Positions 26,440 to 35,909 of a stretch of DNA of 64,000 nt are shown piece after piece. How positions within the stretch are numbered: the stretch's first letter is position 1; each line of letters starts with the position of its first letter. Location: contig NZ_JAKFGM010000002.1 of the NCBI RefSeq assembly GCF_021502585.1, positions 372,501 to 436,500 of the forward strand. The letters are read 5' to 3'. The stretch is from Sphingomonas cremea. GTDB taxonomy: Bacteria; Pseudomonadota; Alphaproteobacteria; Sphingomonadales; Sphingomonadaceae. The notes under the pieces are model-generated. The model was not told the DNA's origin. It was given only the letters and a program-made list of their open reading frames with translations, and did no database searches. The position numbers and the translations under genes were made by a program.

Positions 26440-26468
26440 AATGTCGGCAATGGGTCGAAACCGGCCAT
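26440..26468 (+). repeat. Dispersed hairpin repeat, copy 4
   Basis: Arm ATGTCGGC, loop with ATGGGTCGAAA, arm CCGGCCAT; pairing is weaker (about 5 of 8). It ends the accessory patch. The AT-rich stretch 26230-26439 before it holds no convincing gene. Confidence 0.65.
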
Positions 26469-26518
26469 AAGCCAATTTCGTCATTCGCGCGGAATGGAGG
26501 TTAGCGACAGGCTGCCGG

Positions 26519-27226
26519 TCAAAGGTTGACGACGTTGTAGCGCCTCAGTTCCTCTGTGGTCAGGCAGCGCCGCGTCGAGCGGTCCTCGCCCTGCGTCTCG
26601 ATCGCCTTTTGCTGATACATCACGTCGCTCAGCAACTTCCGCGAGACCCCCATGCGGATGAGGAAATCATTGTCTTCGGTCGCCAGGACGGCCGAGTCCT
26701 GCTCGATCTCGCCAATCAGGTCGACGGTGGCGCTGCTGCCCTTGGAGACTTCGACTTCAATCAGCGCGCGGTTGGCGGTGTGGGTGAACATGTGGACGAT
26801 GAACAGCCCGCCGGCGTCGACCGAGCGAATCGGGCCGCCCATGAAGAGGAAATTGCAGGCCGAGAAGCAGGCCGCACCCGACGGGATCCGGGTCGGGATC
26901 ATCGCCTTGCGGATCAGGCGCCCGGCCTCGTTGCCGACGAGGGCATTTCCGCCGGGCGAACTCAACCAGATTTCCTCAACCGGGGAATATTTGGTGAGCG
27001 CTTCCGCCAGCCGGGTCGCGGCGCCGTCATCGATCACTCCTTCGGCGCGCAGGACACGGCTGCCGCCGCTTGCATCGAGCGTGAAGCGCATTTCCCTGAA
27101 GGTCGCCCAGCCGGGCGCCTGAGGGCATGTAGGGTTGACGGGATCGGTCGCTGCCGCGGCAGGAACCGCCGAAACCAGCGCAGCCAGGGCCGCGAGGCGA
27201 CCGAGGCTATGCCGCCGCCAGCACAT
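26519..27226 (-). CDS. Periplasmic ClpP-like serine peptidase homologue
   Basis: A 235-residue precursor with a signal peptide (MCWRRHSLGRLAALAALVSAVPAAAA). The domain has the ClpP/crotonase-like layout: LSSPGGNALVGNEAGRLIRK, then SGAACFSACNFLFMGG with the candidate nucleophile serine between two cysteines, then GGLFIVHMF with a candidate histidine. It resembles the COG3904 group of periplasmic proteins, whose substrates are unknown. The start overlaps the previous gene's end by 20 bases, suggesting coupling. Upstream in-frame starts are rejected because they hide the signal peptide. Confidence 0.65.
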   Translation of the reverse strand: MCWRRHSLGRLAALAALVSAVPAAAATDPVNPTCPQAPGWATFREMRFTLDASGGSRVLRAEGVIDDGAATRLAEALTKYSPVEEIWLSSPGGNALVGNEAGRLIRKAMIPTRIPSGAACFSACNFLFMGGPIRSVDAGGLFIVHMFTHTANRALIEVEVSKGSSATVDLIGEIEQDSAVLATEDNDFLIRMGVSRKLLSDVMYQQKAIETQGEDRSTRRCLTTEELRRYNVVNL

Positions 27227-27761
27227 AGCCACTTTCGCCGGGCTTGCGGCACATCCGCTTCGGAGCGGTCGTTTCCTCGCCATCGACGATGATGACATCG
27301 GTAACGGTCACGCAGCTGGAGCCATCGGCGAGCTTGTCTTCGCCGGTGACGGTCGAAGTCCCCGAAACATTGGCCCGCGTTTCGCTCTTCCAGGTCGACG
27401 AGGTGCCGACACCGCCGCGAACCGCATTGTTGGTGGCTTCCGCCGCCTGGACCTGCTCCTTGCAGTCGAGTTTTTCGATGATTGCGGTCGACAGCAGGCT
27501 TCCGACCGGAACGGCGAGGCTGACCACCGCTCCGCCGGCGCCGGCCCGGCCGAGCGCGGAGCCCGCGATGCTGCCCGCGATCGATCCGAACAGGCTGTTG
27601 CGCTGCTTGCGGGCCTCGGACGGCTGGCATTGCTGCTGGCTAGTGGTGGTGGTGGAGCTGTCGCTTTTCTTCGGGCCGATGCCGAGAAATTGAGCCTGCG
27701 CAGGCTGAGCCGCAAGCGCAGCAATGGCGATTAACGCAGGAATAAAGCCGGTCGCGTTCAA
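27207..27761 (-). CDS. Exported glycine-zipper-like protein of unknown function
   Basis: A 184-residue precursor reading from a TTG start with GGAGCGGAAG upstream. The signal peptide is MNATGFIPALIAIAALAAQPAQAQ. A serine/threonine/glutamine linker follows. Then comes a small-residue-rich hydrophobic stretch (LFGSIAGSIAGSALGRAGAG) resembling glycine-zipper segments that insert in membranes, then a region with four cysteines. It is co-oriented and overlapping with the ClpP-like gene downstream, so the two may work together at the envelope. Confidence 0.6.
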   Translation of the reverse strand: MNATGFIPALIAIAALAAQPAQAQFLGIGPKKSDSSTTTTSQQQCQPSEARKQRNSLFGSIAGSIAGSALGRAGAGGAVVSLAVPVGSLLSTAIIEKLDCKEQVQAAEATNNAVRGGVGTSSTWKSETRANVSGTSTVTGEDKLADGSSCVTVTDVIIVDGEETTAPKRMCRKPGESGYVLAAA

Positions 27762-27923
27762 CTTCCGCTCCCTATGCTGGCCGGGCTGCTCGTCTATGCC
27801 TGCTTGGCAACCCGGTCAATTGTCATTGCCCGGGACATCATCGCTCATACGGCCCTCGCATCCAAGTCGAATAAGCGCTAATCCGGCGCTGGATGCCAGC
27901 GTTGCCATTCAAGGAGATACGAT

Positions 27924-28205
27924 ATGGCACAGAAATTGTCGGCCATCGCCCTTGGCTTCATCATCGCCGCTTCGCCGCTGTCGGCAACGACGCCTAAGCC
28001 GATCCCGGAGACGCTGCCCGCGACGGAGACCCCCGGGACCCAATATTGCCTCCGCGTCGGGCCCTATACGGGCAGCCGGCTTGAGGCCGTGCAGTGCTGG
28101 ACCCGCCAGGAATGGGCCGATCAATGCGACGATTGGGACACGCAATGCGTCGATGTCGACAAGGAATGGGCCAAGAACGGCGTCAGGATCGAGATGAAGG
28201 AATAG
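27924..28205 (+). CDS. Small exported cysteine-containing protein
   Basis: A 93-residue precursor with a strong AAGGAGA ribosome-binding site. The signal peptide (MAQKLSAIALGFIIAASPLSA) is followed by a proline/threonine-rich linker and a compact region with four cysteines (YCLRVGPYTGSRLEAVQCW, DQCDDWDTQC), probably two disulfides. This type of small periplasmic protein is common in sphingomonads; function unknown. Confidence 0.65.
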   Translation: MAQKLSAIALGFIIAASPLSATTPKPIPETLPATETPGTQYCLRVGPYTGSRLEAVQCWTRQEWADQCDDWDTQCVDVDKEWAKNGVRIEMKE

Positions 28206-28230
28206 GCCGCCCGCCGGGAAACGGGGCGAC

Positions 28231-28467
28231 TTATCCGTACCGGCGCTGCGGCATTGAAGGCGGCGAACGGCAGAGATCGTTCAAATGGTCAAACGCCATG
28301 AGCGATTTGCCGTTGGCGTCCTCAATCCCGTCAAGCTGGAACCGGCGCTCGCCATACAGTTCCCGCCCATAGGCAACGGCGTCTTCGATGGAGGGAAATT
28401 CCAGGAAATCATTCTCGCCCTGGCGCGGGCCAGCGAGCAACAACAATACAAGCCGTACAGGCTGCAC
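28231..28467 (-). CDS. Small conserved-looking protein of unknown function
   Basis: A 78-residue reading from a GTG. VRLVLLLLAGPRQGENDFLEF, then FPSIEDAVAYGRELYGERRF and QLDGIEDANGKSLMAFDHLNDLCR form a coherent beta-alpha-beta pattern. It resembles small sphingomonad proteins in which a short strand is followed by a helix and an 'IEDA-G' turn. No good Shine-Dalgarno sequence was seen, so the start is uncertain. Function unknown. Confidence 0.5.
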   Translation of the reverse strand: MQPVRLVLLLLAGPRQGENDFLEFPSIEDAVAYGRELYGERRFQLDGIEDANGKSLMAFDHLNDLCRSPPSMPQRRYG

Positions 28468-28785
28468 CGCCTATCCCCCCTCCAACGCCCGCGCCGGCAA
28501 ATCGGCGCAGGCCCCGACGTCAATCTGTCATTTTTTGGGTCAGGGAGCAAATGTCGGGTCAGGTGGACCGCTTGCATCCAGCTCAATCAGGAAAAGTTCC
28601 CGGCCACAGGGGTGCAGCCGGGAACCCTATCCGACCCCCCCTTATTTGCAGGAAACGCGGCTTCGGTTCGCCCTCCCCGAGGATCGACATTTCCAATAAT
28701 ATCAGATAATTGCAGACAGGCAATTATCCAAAGTTAGTCGTGCCGAAATGGCGCAGCGCGATAATCGCGCCTTGCCCGCGGCAAC
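28468..28785. other. Intergenic region with a perfect dyad
   Basis: No convincing gene. It holds a perfect 9-bp inverted repeat with a 6-base spacer at 28705-28728 (GATAATTGC / GCAATTATC), 58 bases past the purK stop. On the purK strand it is not followed by a T-run, so it may be an operator rather than a terminator. Confidence 0.5.
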
Positions 28786-29844
28786 CTATTTCAGCCGCGT
28801 GACATGGCCCATTTTTCGGCCGGGCCGGGCCTCGCCCTTGTTGTAGAGGTGGAGGTCGGCGCCCCGTTCCGCCACCAGTTCGGCCCAACGATCGACGTCG
28901 GGGCCGATCAGGTTTTCCATCTGCGCACTGCCGCACACCAGCGACGGATCGCCGAGCGGGAGGCCGAGGATCGCACGCAGATGCTGTTCGAACTGGGACG
29001 TATGGGCGCCCTCGATGGTCCAATGGCCGCTATTGTGAACGCGCGGCGCCATTTCGTTGACCACCGCGCCGCCAGCGCAGGCGAAAAATTCGACGGTCAG
29101 CACGCCGACATGCCCAAGCGCTTCTGCGATTGCGGTGGCGGCCGCGATCGCCTCACCGGCCGATGCCTCGATCTCCGGCCCCGCGGGGACGGTCGACGTG
29201 CGCAGGATGCCGCCGTCATGATGGTTGCGGGTTAGCGGGAAAGCGCTGGCTTCGCCCGCCTCGGTGCGGGCGAGAATCACGCTGAACTCGGCGTCGAAGG
29301 CCATTTTCGCTTCGGCCACCGCCGGCTGGCCGCCGACGGCCACCCATGCCGCAGGAGCCTCTTCCGGCCGGCCGACCCAGGCCTGGCCCTTGCCGTCATA
29401 GCCGAGGCGGCGCGTCTTCAGGAGGATCGGCGATCCGAGCGCGTCCAGCGCGGCGACGATGTCGTCAACCCCGTCGACCTCTCGCCATGGTGCGATCCGC
29501 GCGCCGCATTGGTCGAGGAAGCGCTTCTCGACCGCGCGGTCCTGCGCCATCTTCAGGCTTCTTGTGCCGGGTTTCAGCTTCGACCCCAGGACGGCCAGCG
29601 GTTCGACCGGCACATTTTCAAACTCATAGGTGACGACGGCGCATTCGTCGGCGAAGCGGCGAAGCGCCTCCACATCATCGAATGCGGCGCGGGTGAAATG
29701 CTTCGACACCTCGGCCGCGCAGGGACGGTAATGCGGGTCGAAGATATGGCATTCATAGCCGAACCGGGCCGCGGCCATCGCCATCATCCGGCCGAGCTGG
29801 CCGCCGCCCAATATGCCGATCGTGGAGCCGGGTGGCAGGATCAT
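28786..29844 (-). CDS. purK: N5-carboxyaminoimidazole ribonucleotide synthase PurK
   Basis: ATP-grasp enzyme of purine synthesis that carboxylates AIR to N5-CAIR for PurE. The 352-residue protein opens with the dinucleotide-like GSTIGILGGGQLGRMMAMAA. It has LLKTRRLGYDGKGQAWV (ATP-binding), then FECEFSVI-type DAEFSVILART, VEFFAC and EMAPRVHNSGHWTIEG, all PurK signatures. The start MILPPGSTIG is 10 bases after the purE stop, so purE and purK form an operon. Confidence 0.95.
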   Translation of the reverse strand: MILPPGSTIGILGGGQLGRMMAMAAARFGYECHIFDPHYRPCAAEVSKHFTRAAFDDVEALRRFADECAVVTYEFENVPVEPLAVLGSKLKPGTRSLKMAQDRAVEKRFLDQCGARIAPWREVDGVDDIVAALDALGSPILLKTRRLGYDGKGQAWVGRPEEAPAAWVAVGGQPAVAEAKMAFDAEFSVILARTEAGEASAFPLTRNHHDGGILRTSTVPAGPEIEASAGEAIAAATAIAEALGHVGVLTVEFFACAGGAVVNEMAPRVHNSGHWTIEGAHTSQFEQHLRAILGLPLGDPSLVCGSAQMENLIGPDVDRWAELVAERGADLHLYNKGEARPGRKMGHVTRLK

Positions 29845-29854
29845 TCGGCCAAGG

Positions 29855-30337
29855 TCACTCAGGAAGCTCGGGAACGGCCTCGGTCTGCTGGGCGCGCCAG
29901 GCCGCCAGGCGGGCGGCAAGCGCGTCATCGCCGTTGGCCAGCATTGCCGCGGCGAGGAGCGCTGCGTTAATCGCTCCCGCCTTTCCGATCGCCAAGGTTC
30001 CGACCGGGATCCCGGCGGGCATCTGGACGATCGAGAGGAGGCTATCCATGCCTTTGAGGGCCTTGCTTTCGATGGGCACGCCAAGCACCGGCAATTCGGT
30101 CATCGATGCGGCCATGCCCGGCAAATGCGCCGCGCCGCCGGCGCCGGCGATAATCGCCTTCAACCCGCGTCCCTTGGCCTCATGCGCATAATCGTAGAGC
30201 CGCTGGGGCGTGCGATGAGCCGACACCACCCGGGCTTCGTGGGGCACGCCAAGGGCGTCGAGCGTTTCCGCCGCGTGCCGCATCGTTTCCCAATCGGAAG
30301 TGCTGCCCATGATGATCCCGATCTTTGGATCGGCCAT
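29855..30337 (-). CDS. purE: N5-carboxyaminoimidazole ribonucleotide mutase PurE
   Basis: Converts N5-CAIR to CAIR in purine synthesis, taking the product of PurK. The 160-residue protein has the class I PurE signatures [12 protein letters not shown] at the start, [29 protein letters not shown] and PVLGVP. The start [10 protein letters not shown] is chosen by family length and an AGGGAAG sequence upstream. It is the first gene of the purEK pair. Confidence 0.95.
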   Translation of the reverse strand: MADPKIGIIMGSTSDWETMRHAAETLDALGVPHEARVVSAHRTPQRLYDYAHEAKGRGLKAIIAGAGGAAHLPGMAASMTELPVLGVPIESKALKGMDSLLSIVQMPAGIPVGTLAIGKAGAINAALLAAAMLANGDDALAARLAAWRAQQTEAVPELPE

Positions 30338-30479
30338 TCGAACTTCCCTGCGCCAAGCTAAGAGGAACAGGCGGCTTAAAGGGGCCGGGCGGATGGCGCA
30401 ATCCGGGACAGCGCCCGATTGGGAATCCACATTGTCTTGAATCTCGACTATGGCTTGGCCGGTAAGCGGGGGTTGAACG

Positions 30480-31058
30480 ATGCACGACGTCGCTCTGGAA
30501 CAGCGCGATCCGGCGCAGTTGCTGGAAGAGATTGCTCGTCTGCGCGGCGAGGTGTCCCGGCTGGAGTCGCGAGTCGAGGAACTCGACCGCCTGGCTCACC
30601 GCGACCCGCTGGTTCCGATCGCCAACCGTCGCGGCATGATGCGCGAGCTTGAGACGATGATTGCGCGCCACAACCGCCACGATACCCCGGCGGCGGTGCT
30701 GTTCGTCGACCTGAACGGCCTGAAGCAGCTCAACGACAGTTTCGGCCATATGGGCGGCGATGCGGCACTGGTCACCGTTGCCGAAAAGCTGATCGAGGGA
30801 ACTCGTGCGACCGATTGCGTCGCCCGGCTTGGCGGCGACGAATTTTGCGTCCTGCTCGAGCATGCCGACGAAAAGAGCGCGCTGGAGACTGCCGAGCGGC
30901 TGGTCGAGACTATCGCCGACGAGGAATGCCTGTTCGAAGGATCGCCAATGCCGCTGTCGGTGGCGATCGGCGTGACCTTGATCGAAAAGGGCGATACCGC
31001 CGCCACCGTCCTCGCCCGCGCCGACAAGGCGATGTATCGGGTGAAGGCCGCCGCTTAG
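30480..31058 (+). CDS. Diguanylate cyclase (GGDEF domain)
   Basis: A 192-residue soluble protein. An N-terminal coiled coil (about residues 10-40, [21 protein letters not shown]) precedes a complete GGDEF domain with [12 protein letters not shown], the metal-binding [15 protein letters not shown] at 118-122 and ADKAMYRVK at the end. An RxxD product-inhibition site lies at residues 109-112, five residues before GGDEF. It should therefore make cyclic di-GMP with feedback inhibition. It lacks an obvious sensory domain; the coiled coil may mediate dimerisation. Divergent from purE. Confidence 0.92.
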   Translation: MHDVALEQRDPAQLLEEIARLRGEVSRLESRVEELDRLAHRDPLVPIANRRGMMRELETMIARHNRHDTPAAVLFVDLNGLKQLNDSFGHMGGDAALVTVAEKLIEGTRATDCVARLGGDEFCVLLEHADEKSALETAERLVETIADEECLFEGSPMPLSVAIGVTLIEKGDTAATVLARADKAMYRVKAAA

Positions 31059-31090
31059 TCCTTCCCGCGGAAGGCGTCTGGCAACGGTGG

Positions 31091-31777
31091 CTAACGCTCG
31101 CTCAGATAATAACGATCGCGAACGGTGAAATCGTCATTGAGATCGTAGACGATCGGCTGGCCTGTCGGGATTTCGAGCGAGACGATGTCGGCATCGGCGA
31201 TGTTCGACAAATGCTTCTCAAGGGCGCGCAGAGAATTGCCGTGCGCGGAGACCATGACCCGCTCGCCCCGCTTCAGCGCTGGCGCGATCTCGGCGTCAAA
31301 ATATGGCAGCACCCGGCCGATGGTGTCCTTGAGGCTTTCGGTGGCGGGGATCGCTATGCCGGCATAGCGGCGGTCGCCTGCCAGCCGGTAGGGGCTGTCC
31401 GGGTCAAGCGGCGGCGGCGGAATGTCGAACGAGCGGCGCCAGATCTTGACCTGCTCGGCACCGACCTTGTCGATCATCTCCTGCTTGTTGACCCCGGTCA
31501 GTCCGCCATAGTGGCGCTCGTTGAGGCGCCAGTCCTTGGCGACCGGAAGCCACAACGACCTGAGCTCGTGCAGGACCAGGTGAAGCGTGCGAATGGCGCG
31601 GGTCTGGACGCTGGTGAAGCAGCGGTCGAACTCGAAGCCTTTGTCCCGGAGCATCCGGCCGGCTTCGCGCGCTTCGGCAATGCCTTTCTCGCTAAGATCG
31701 ACGTCCCACCATCCGGTGAATCGATTTTCGAGGTTCCACTGCGATTGTCCATGCCGCAGGAGGACGAGCGTCGGCAT
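31091..31777 (-). CDS. gpmA: 2,3-bisphosphoglycerate-dependent phosphoglycerate mutase GpmA
   Basis: Glycolytic enzyme interconverting 3- and 2-phosphoglycerate. The 228-residue protein has the phosphohistidine motif [10 protein letters not shown] (His9), [25 protein letters not shown] and [10 protein letters not shown] with the second histidine. Length and insertions are of the dPGM type. The start ATG shares a base with the stop of the upstream M14 peptidase gene (TGATG). Confidence 0.95.
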   Translation of the reverse strand: MPTLVLLRHGQSQWNLENRFTGWWDVDLSEKGIAEAREAGRMLRDKGFEFDRCFTSVQTRAIRTLHLVLHELRSLWLPVAKDWRLNERHYGGLTGVNKQEMIDKVGAEQVKIWRRSFDIPPPPLDPDSPYRLAGDRRYAGIAIPATESLKDTIGRVLPYFDAEIAPALKRGERVMVSAHGNSLRALEKHLSNIADADIVSLEIPTGQPIVYDLNDDFTVRDRYYLSER

Positions 31778-32943
31778 CAGGCGTCGACCTTCTCCGAATG
31801 CGCGCGCTCCGCCTTGGCCTTCTTCAGTTCGGGCAGGATGGCGTGGAGCGTGTCGAGGCAGGCGCCCGCAAGATATTTGCTGCGCTCCGGCGACCAGCCA
31901 TAGACATCGTCGGGCAAGTCGAAATTGTCCTTGAACGGCATTTCGAGCGTCATCGACACACAACCAAAGCGTTCGGCCAGTTGCGTCGTGGACATCGACA
32001 TGTTCGCCTCACCGGGTCGGGCGACCTCATAGCCCTTGCGGGTCTGGAAGTCGGGTGAGACGCGTTCCAGCGTTTCGCTGAACAGGTGGAACAGCCGGGA
32101 CTGGCGCTCCGTGATCGAGGGGATCCCCTCGAAACCGGCAAGGAAATTCGCGGGAATCGCCTCGTCGCCATGAATGTCCATGGCGAAATCTGGCGGGGAC
32201 TGATCCATCGCGCCCCGGACATACAGCACTTCCGGGCTCTTGTCGGCGGAGGGGGCGTGCCATTCCCGATTGAGGTTTACGCCGACTGCGTTAGTCCTGA
32301 GGTGGCCGCGGCGCGACCCGTCGGGATTCATGTTGGGAACCACGTGGAAGGTGCAATCGCGGCGAAGGACGCGGGCAATCGGATCGTCGGGGTCGGTCAG
32401 CTTTTCGAGCGCGCCTTCCATCCACCATTCGGCCATCGTCTCGCCGGGATGCTGGCGGGCGTAGAGCCAAACCGTGCAATCGCCTTCGCCGATGCTCAGA
32501 CAGTCGATGTCCTGGCCGTCCAGGCTCTTGCCGAGGCTCCGGTAATCGACCCCGGGCAGTGCGGCGACAGTCGAGATAAGGTCGTGATGCCGCTCCATCG
32601 AATAAGGCGCGAAATAGGCGATCCAGACGAGATCCGTTTCGGGGACAAAGCGGATGGTGAGAATTCCGTCCGCGTAGCTGGTGCCGGCAATTCGGGTCCA
32701 ATCCTCGCGGTCGAGCGAGACACAGGCCTTATAATCGGGCCAGCCGTCAGGATAGGCAGAGTTGCCGCAATTGATGATCCGCAAGGTGACTTCCCGCCCG
32801 CCGGCGCCCGCCAGGCGGAAATTGAACCATTGGTGGAAATCACTCATGTGATCCTTGACCAGTTCCAGGTCGATCGTGTCCCCTCGCTCCTCGACGACGC
32901 GAATGTTGCCGGCGTCGAATGCGCTTGAAATCGTGATGGTCAT
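31777..32943 (-). CDS. M14-family zinc carboxypeptidase
   Basis: A 388-residue cytoplasmic protein (no signal peptide) of the M14 family, close to cytosolic carboxypeptidases. An N-terminal beta domain (about residues 1-125) carries [18 protein letters not shown] and [14 protein letters not shown]. The peptidase domain has the zinc motif HPGE ([13 protein letters not shown]), then [13 protein letters not shown] and NLNRE, the third ligand in DIHGDE and the catalytic glutamate in LEMPFKDN. The start [10 protein letters not shown] is set by family similarity. Coupled to gpmA by a 1-base overlap. Confidence 0.9.
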   Translation of the reverse strand: MTITISSAFDAGNIRVVEERGDTIDLELVKDHMSDFHQWFNFRLAGAGGREVTLRIINCGNSAYPDGWPDYKACVSLDREDWTRIAGTSYADGILTIRFVPETDLVWIAYFAPYSMERHHDLISTVAALPGVDYRSLGKSLDGQDIDCLSIGEGDCTVWLYARQHPGETMAEWWMEGALEKLTDPDDPIARVLRRDCTFHVVPNMNPDGSRRGHLRTNAVGVNLNREWHAPSADKSPEVLYVRGAMDQSPPDFAMDIHGDEAIPANFLAGFEGIPSITERQSRLFHLFSETLERVSPDFQTRKGYEVARPGEANMSMSTTQLAERFGCVSMTLEMPFKDNFDLPDDVYGWSPERSKYLAGACLDTLHAILPELKKAKAERAHSEKVDA

Positions 32944-33122
32944 GAAAGCCCCTAGTGACTGGCAAAGGTGGACAAGCGCGGCCTCATAGTGCGGCGCGCG
33001 CCGAACGGCAAACCCGACCATTCGACGAACGGCGGGCCGCAACACTGGCGCGCAAGCGCGCGGTCGATTAGCCCTCCGCCAATTAGCGGCGATCAACGCC
33101 CAATATTACCCGGAGTTCTTCG

Positions 33123-34769
33123 ATGCGTTTGCTTGCCGCCGCCCTTCTGTTGCTTGTCTATCCGGCATCGGCCCAGACCGTTCCCACTTCGCTCGGCCAG
33201 GATGTCGCTCGCCGGGTGCAGGCCGATGTCGAATTCCTTGCCTCGGACAATCTCGAGGGACGCGATACGGGATCCCGGGGCTATGCCATCGCCGCCGACT
33301 ATGTCGCCTCTCAGTTTCGGGCGATCGGGCTGGAGCCCGCGGGCGAAAAAGGGAGCTGGTTCCAGGCTGTGCCGTTCCGCCGCGCCTCGTTCGAAAATCC
33401 GCCGAGGTTGACACTTTCGATCGGTGGAAAGCAGGTTGCGCTGGAGCCGGGCAAGGATGCCGCCTTGCGTCCCAGCGTCACTGCCAAGGCGCGCCGGCTT
33501 TCCGCCGGGTTCGTGTTCGTCGGCCATGGGCTTCGCGATCGGCGCTATGGGTTCGACGATTATCGCGGGCTGAACGTGCATGGAAAGATCGTCGTCGCCC
33601 TGTCGGGAACGCCCGTCGGATTGCCGAGCGATGTCGAGGCTCATCTTATTGCCAGCAAGGAACAGGTCGCCGCCGCGGCCGGTGCGATCGGCTTTGTCGA
33701 GGTGTCCAGGAACAACGGGTCCGCAGGAAGACTCGATCCGGTTCGGCGGGGCGGGCGCCCGCTGGTTGACTGGGTCGATGCGCAAGGGCGGGCGGGGTCC
33801 GTCCCGGCAGGCCTCCAACTCCAGCTCAGCATTTCAAACGACTGGGCAACGCGATTGTTCGAAGGCGCGCCGGAATCCTTGGCTGACATAAGGAACAAAG
33901 CCAAAGCCGACCCAAAGGCCCGGCTGCGCGGTTTCCCGCTGGCGCCGACCCTGGCGGTGGACGCCGAAAGCAAGTGGGAGGATTATACGAGCCCGGAAGT
34001 GGTTGGCCTGCTTAAAGGTTCCGACCCGGCGCTTGCCGCGCAGCATGTAGTGCTGATGGGGCATCTCGATCATCTTGGGGTGAAGGCCGACGCCAAGCCG
34101 GGCGAGGATGCGATCTATAATGGCGCGCTCGACAATGCCGCAGGGGTCGCCACCATGCTGGAGGCGGCCCGGCAGTTCGCAGCCCAGCCGGTACGGCCCA
34201 AGCGCTCGGTCCTGTTCATTGCCAATACCGGGGAGGAACGCGGACTTCTGGGTGCCGATTATTTCGCCAATCATCCGACAGTCCCGTCGGAGAGCATCGT
34301 CGGGCTGGTCGATCTCGACATGCCGCTGCTGCTTTATCCCTTCACCGACGTAACGGCGTTCGGAGCCGATCATTCGACCATCGGTGCGACGGTGGCCGAA
34401 GCAGGACGCTCGATGGGGATATCGGTGAACCCGGATCCGATGCCGCAGGAAGCGATCTTCACCCGTTCCGACCATTATATGTTCGTCCGCCGCGGCGTTC
34501 CGGCTGTGCTGCTGATGACCGGCCATGCCAATGGCGGGAAGGCCTATTGGGACGCCTATCTTGGGAAAATCTATCACTCGCCGCAGGACGATTTGACCCA
34601 GAAGATCGATTGGAACGCAGGTGCCCGCTATGCGCTGCTCAACTACCGCATTGCCAGGGCAATGGCCGACGCGGCGCAGCGCCCAATGTGGCTTCGCGGA
34701 GATTATTTCGGCGATCTGTACGATCCGCAGGGACCACGCGCCCCGGTTGTGATCGCTTCCAAACCTTGA
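33123..34769 (+). CDS. Exported M28-family zinc aminopeptidase
   Basis: A 548-residue secreted metallopeptidase. The signal peptide is MRLLAAALLLLVYPASAQ. The N-terminal part (SDNLEGRDTGSRGY) is typical of M28. A PA-like insert lies between about residues 100 and 290. The di-zinc site is built from GHLDHLG (H314 region), NGALDNAAG, NTGEERGLLGADYF, VDLDMPLL and a late histidine. Its role is probably peptide recycling in the periplasm. It is divergent from the M14 gene. Confidence 0.9.
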   Translation: MRLLAAALLLLVYPASAQTVPTSLGQDVARRVQADVEFLASDNLEGRDTGSRGYAIAADYVASQFRAIGLEPAGEKGSWFQAVPFRRASFENPPRLTLSIGGKQVALEPGKDAALRPSVTAKARRLSAGFVFVGHGLRDRRYGFDDYRGLNVHGKIVVALSGTPVGLPSDVEAHLIASKEQVAAAAGAIGFVEVSRNNGSAGRLDPVRRGGRPLVDWVDAQGRAGSVPAGLQLQLSISNDWATRLFEGAPESLADIRNKAKADPKARLRGFPLAPTLAVDAESKWEDYTSPEVVGLLKGSDPALAAQHVVLMGHLDHLGVKADAKPGEDAIYNGALDNAAGVATMLEAARQFAAQPVRPKRSVLFIANTGEERGLLGADYFANHPTVPSESIVGLVDLDMPLLLYPFTDVTAFGADHSTIGATVAEAGRSMGISVNPDPMPQEAIFTRSDHYMFVRRGVPAVLLMTGHANGGKAYWDAYLGKIYHSPQDDLTQKIDWNAGARYALLNYRIARAMADAAQRPMWLRGDYFGDLYDPQGPRAPVVIASKP

Positions 34770-34851
34770 CTTGGGGCGGCGGCCGCCATAGGGGGTCCGC
34801 CGGTTTACAACCTCCGACAACCCAAGAAACACGAAGGCAGGCGTTCCGGCC

Positions 34852-34977
34852 ATGAAGATTCGCAATTCCCTGAAGTCGCTGAAGTCGCGTCACCGCGATT
34901 GCCGGGTGATTCGCCGTCGCGGCCGGACCTACGTCATCAACAAGACGAACCGCCGCTTCAAAGCGCGCCAAGGCTAA
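34852..34977 (+). CDS. rpmJ: Ribosomal protein bL36
   Basis: A 41-residue basic protein of the large ribosomal subunit: starts [17 protein letters not shown], ends [12 protein letters not shown]. This is the zinc-free 'C-minus' type common in alphaproteobacteria, with only one cysteine of the usual four ligands. The gene is stand-alone with a Rho-independent terminator about 56 bases beyond its stop. Confidence 0.95.
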   Translation: MKIRNSLKSLKSRHRDCRVIRRRGRTYVINKTNRRFKARQG

Positions 34978-35033
34978 GCTCTGGGCTAGCTTTGCCGACC
35001 GCGTTCGGCAGGGCTGACCACAGATAATCCTCC

Positions 35034-35067
35034 AAAAGCCTCTGCCCTTATCGGGCGGGGGCTTTTT
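35034..35067 (+). terminator. Rho-independent terminator of rpmJ
   Basis: AAAAGCC...GCCC, a 5-base loop, GGGC...GGCTTTTT: a GC-rich stem ending in five T. A weaker hairpin, TGCCGA/TCGGCA, precedes it at 34993-35010. Confidence 0.85.
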
Positions 35068-35169
35068 GCGTGGATAAGCCGGGCGATTCGGGCGTTTTAT
35101 TGCGTGAACATGGCCGTCAGCCCGCGTTAAGCTCGAATTGGGTAGAGATGCAGGCAAGGAGTGGGTGAA

Positions 35170-35442
35170 ATGCCTCGCACGTTGAAGATTATAGTTGGAA
35201 TTGGAGTTTTCGCGCTTGCCGCGACTGCGGCCAGCGCCGCATACGCCCAGGTCGCGACGGGCGACCAGGCGACGCCCAAGGACTTCAATTGGGAAATCAA
35301 GGATGGCAAGCGCGTCCCCAAGGGACAGCGCCAAGTCAACGCCGACGGCAGCTGGCGCGAAGAAATACGCCAGGGCAAATGCGTGACGATCAAGGAAAAG
35401 TCGGCTGCCGGCGACTATAAGGAAACCCGCAAGTGCGACTGA
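35170..35442 (+). CDS. Small exported protein of unknown function
   Basis: A 90-residue precursor. AAGGAG at 35156-35161 lies 8 bases before the ATG at 35170. The signal peptide (MPRTLKIIVGIGVFALAATAASAAYAQ) precedes a short mature chain with a charged, lysine-rich sequence (IKDGKRVPKGQRQVNADGSW) and two cysteines. Function unknown. Confidence 0.65.
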   Translation: MPRTLKIIVGIGVFALAATAASAAYAQVATGDQATPKDFNWEIKDGKRVPKGQRQVNADGSWREEIRQGKCVTIKEKSAAGDYKETRKCD

Positions 35443-35449
35443 TCAGTAA

Positions 35450-35869
35450 CTAACTCGCCTTGTTCTCGACCGAATTATCAAGCCCGGTACCGCCCTCGGT
35501 GCCGGGCTTAACTTTGCAGGCGGGAAGCCCAATCTTCTCATTATCGTCGCACAGCCGCACCTGAACACTATCGTTGGCGGCAATGAACAGCGCCCATTGG
35601 CGGTCGTCGCTGCAGGTGGCGGACCACATATCCAGATCGCGATAGCGGGTAACATAGCCGGTCGAAATAATCCGGGTGCAGCGCAGGCCCTGATCGGCGA
35701 TGGCCCGCTTTAGCGCGATCGCCCGGTCGAGGTCGTTCAAGTCGAATAGCCGTTGCTGGGCCTCGCTCCGGACCATGATGTCGTTCTGCAACGGCGGTGC
35801 GGGCTTGTCGCTTTGGCCGCATGAGGCGAGCAGCGTCGCTGAAATCAGCAGGGTTGCGGAACGGATCAT
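35450..35869 (-). CDS. Lipoprotein of unknown function
   Basis: A 139-residue precursor with a lipobox at LLASC (Cys17) after MIRSATLLISATLLA, so probably anchored to a membrane facing the periplasm. The mature part has a helical stretch (RLFDLNDLDRAIALKRAI) and four more cysteines (GLRCTR, SATCSDD, VRLCDD, LPACKV). Convergent with the preceding small exported gene. No family recognised. Confidence 0.65.
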   Translation of the reverse strand: MIRSATLLISATLLASCGQSDKPAPPLQNDIMVRSEAQQRLFDLNDLDRAIALKRAIADQGLRCTRIISTGYVTRYRDLDMWSATCSDDRQWALFIAANDSVQVRLCDDNEKIGLPACKVKPGTEGGTGLDNSVENKAS

Positions 35870-35909
35870 CGGTTTTACTCCTCATCCGGCGCAACGCGCC
35901 GATACACGA

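Noticed and set aside
28285-28737. A 150-residue plus-strand frame over the small minus-strand gene and the purK gap
   Set aside because: No start signal, mixed composition and it covers the perfect dyad; treated as noncoding.
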